A program made the translations under genes and the position numbers. A stretch of 6,098 nucleotides of DNA, taken from Cyanobacteria bacterium M_surface_7_m2_037. Lineage in GTDB: Bacteria; Cyanobacteriota; Cyanobacteriia; PCC-6307; Cyanobiaceae. Location: the NCBI GenBank assembly GCA_016882585.1, contig VGPP01000104.1, forward strand, positions 1-6,098. The letters run 5' to 3'. This document shows positions 5,944 through 6,098 of the stretch, one piece after another; the first letter of the stretch is position 1; every line of letters begins with the position of its first letter. The notes under the pieces are model-generated. The model was not told the origin of the DNA. It did not search any database and was given only the letters and a program-made list of their open reading frames with translations.

Positions 5944-6017
5944 CGGGGCGTGGCGCAGCTTGGTAGCGCGGGTGCTTTGGGAGCACTAGGTCGCAGGTTC
6001 GAATCCTGTCGCCCCGA
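5944..6017 (+). tRNA. trnP: tRNA-Pro (anticodon UGG)
   Basis: The 74-base sequence folds as a complete cloverleaf. The acceptor stem is CGGGGCG (5944-5950) with CGCCCCG (6010-6016) and discriminator A6017. The D arm is GCGC...GCGC, the anticodon stem GGTGC/GCACT, the T arm GCAGG-TTCGAAT-CCTGT. The anticodon loop TTTGGGA (5976-5982) gives anticodon TGG at 5978-5980, reading CCA and probably other proline codons. The C1-G72 first pair is typical of bacterial tRNA-Pro. The 3' CCA is not encoded (CTT follows), so it must be added after transcription. The gene starts 12 bases after the stop of the small secreted protein and has no convincing promoter of its own. Confidence 0.97.
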
Positions 6018-6033
6018 CTTCATCAAAACGACT

Positions 6034-6063
6034 GCAGCGCAACGCTTTTGGGAAGCGCTGTTT
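6034..6063 (+). terminator. Possible hairpin terminator after tRNA-Pro
   Basis: CAGCGC (6035-6040) pairs with GCGCTG (6055-6060), extendable by a G-T wobble, followed by only TTT then GCG. The U-tract is short, so an efficient factor-independent terminator is doubtful. A competing hairpin, CGCTT (6043-6047) with AAGCG (6053-6057) and a five-base loop, uses part of the same right arm, so the two cannot form together. The element may instead help define the tRNA 3' end for processing. Confidence 0.4.
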
Positions 6064-6072
6064 GCGTCCTAG

Positions 6073-6096
6073 GTCAACCTGACGGCAGAGGTTGAC
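6073..6096. repeat. 8-bp perfect inverted repeat at the right edge
   Basis: GTCAACCT (6073-6080) and AGGTTGAC (6089-6096) are exact reverse complements with an 8-base spacer, GACGGCAG. Arms and spacer form a plausible stem-loop, or an operator for a dimeric regulator with half-sites 16 bp apart. Two bases remain before the edge, so a following U-tract (terminator) or a downstream gene (operator) cannot be judged. Confidence 0.5.
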
Positions 6097-6098
6097 GG

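Noticed and set aside
5944..6017. tRNA-Pro as an integration (att) site of a genomic island
   Set aside because: No second copy of the tRNA 3' end, integrase or composition shift is visible in the window; all neighbours look like ordinary chromosomal genes.

Overview
This is about 6.1 kb of very GC-rich, tightly packed chromosomal DNA. The gene set, the short-form HisG, the weak Shine-Dalgarno signals and the base composition fit a high-GC picocyanobacterium of the Synechococcus/Cyanobium type. This assignment is an inference from the sequence alone. No insertion sequence, phage gene, CRISPR array, origin or tRNA-linked integrase is visible, and no gene-free stretch exceeds about 85 bases.

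Layout, left to right. Minus strand: hisG (short ATP phosphoribosyltransferase, 1942-1295) overlaps the start of a large ABC exporter half-transporter in a TGATG junction. The exporter is cut by the left edge inside its nucleotide-binding domain. Plus strand: gloB (glyoxalase II, 1972-2745), divergent from hisG across 29 bp. Minus strand: an ABC importer ATPase resembling FbpC/FutC/PotA (3890-2763), with no permease or binding protein beside it. Plus strand: ridA (3934-4332), divergent from the ATPase across 43 bp that hold a nested dyad. Minus strand: a secreted M23 metallopeptidase (5616-4921), followed with a 4-bp TTGA overlap by an AlkB-family dioxygenase (4924-4334). AlkB converges on ridA with one base between the stop codons. 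Plus strand: a small secreted protein of unknown function (5686-5931) with a plausible sigma-70-type promoter, then tRNA-Pro(UGG) 12 bases downstream (5944-6017), a possible terminator, and an 8-bp inverted repeat at the right edge.

Functionally this is mostly housekeeping and damage control. HisG makes histidine. GloB (methylglyoxal detoxification), RidA (imine/enamine deamination) and AlkB (alkylated nucleic acid repair) each deal with chemical damage, but they lie in separate transcription units, so a shared pathway is only a speculation. I see no clear evidence of a new multi-gene system. The items most worth a second look are the small secreted protein linked to tRNA-Pro, the coupled M23-AlkB pair with two TTG starts, the orphan ABC ATPase and the structured right edge.
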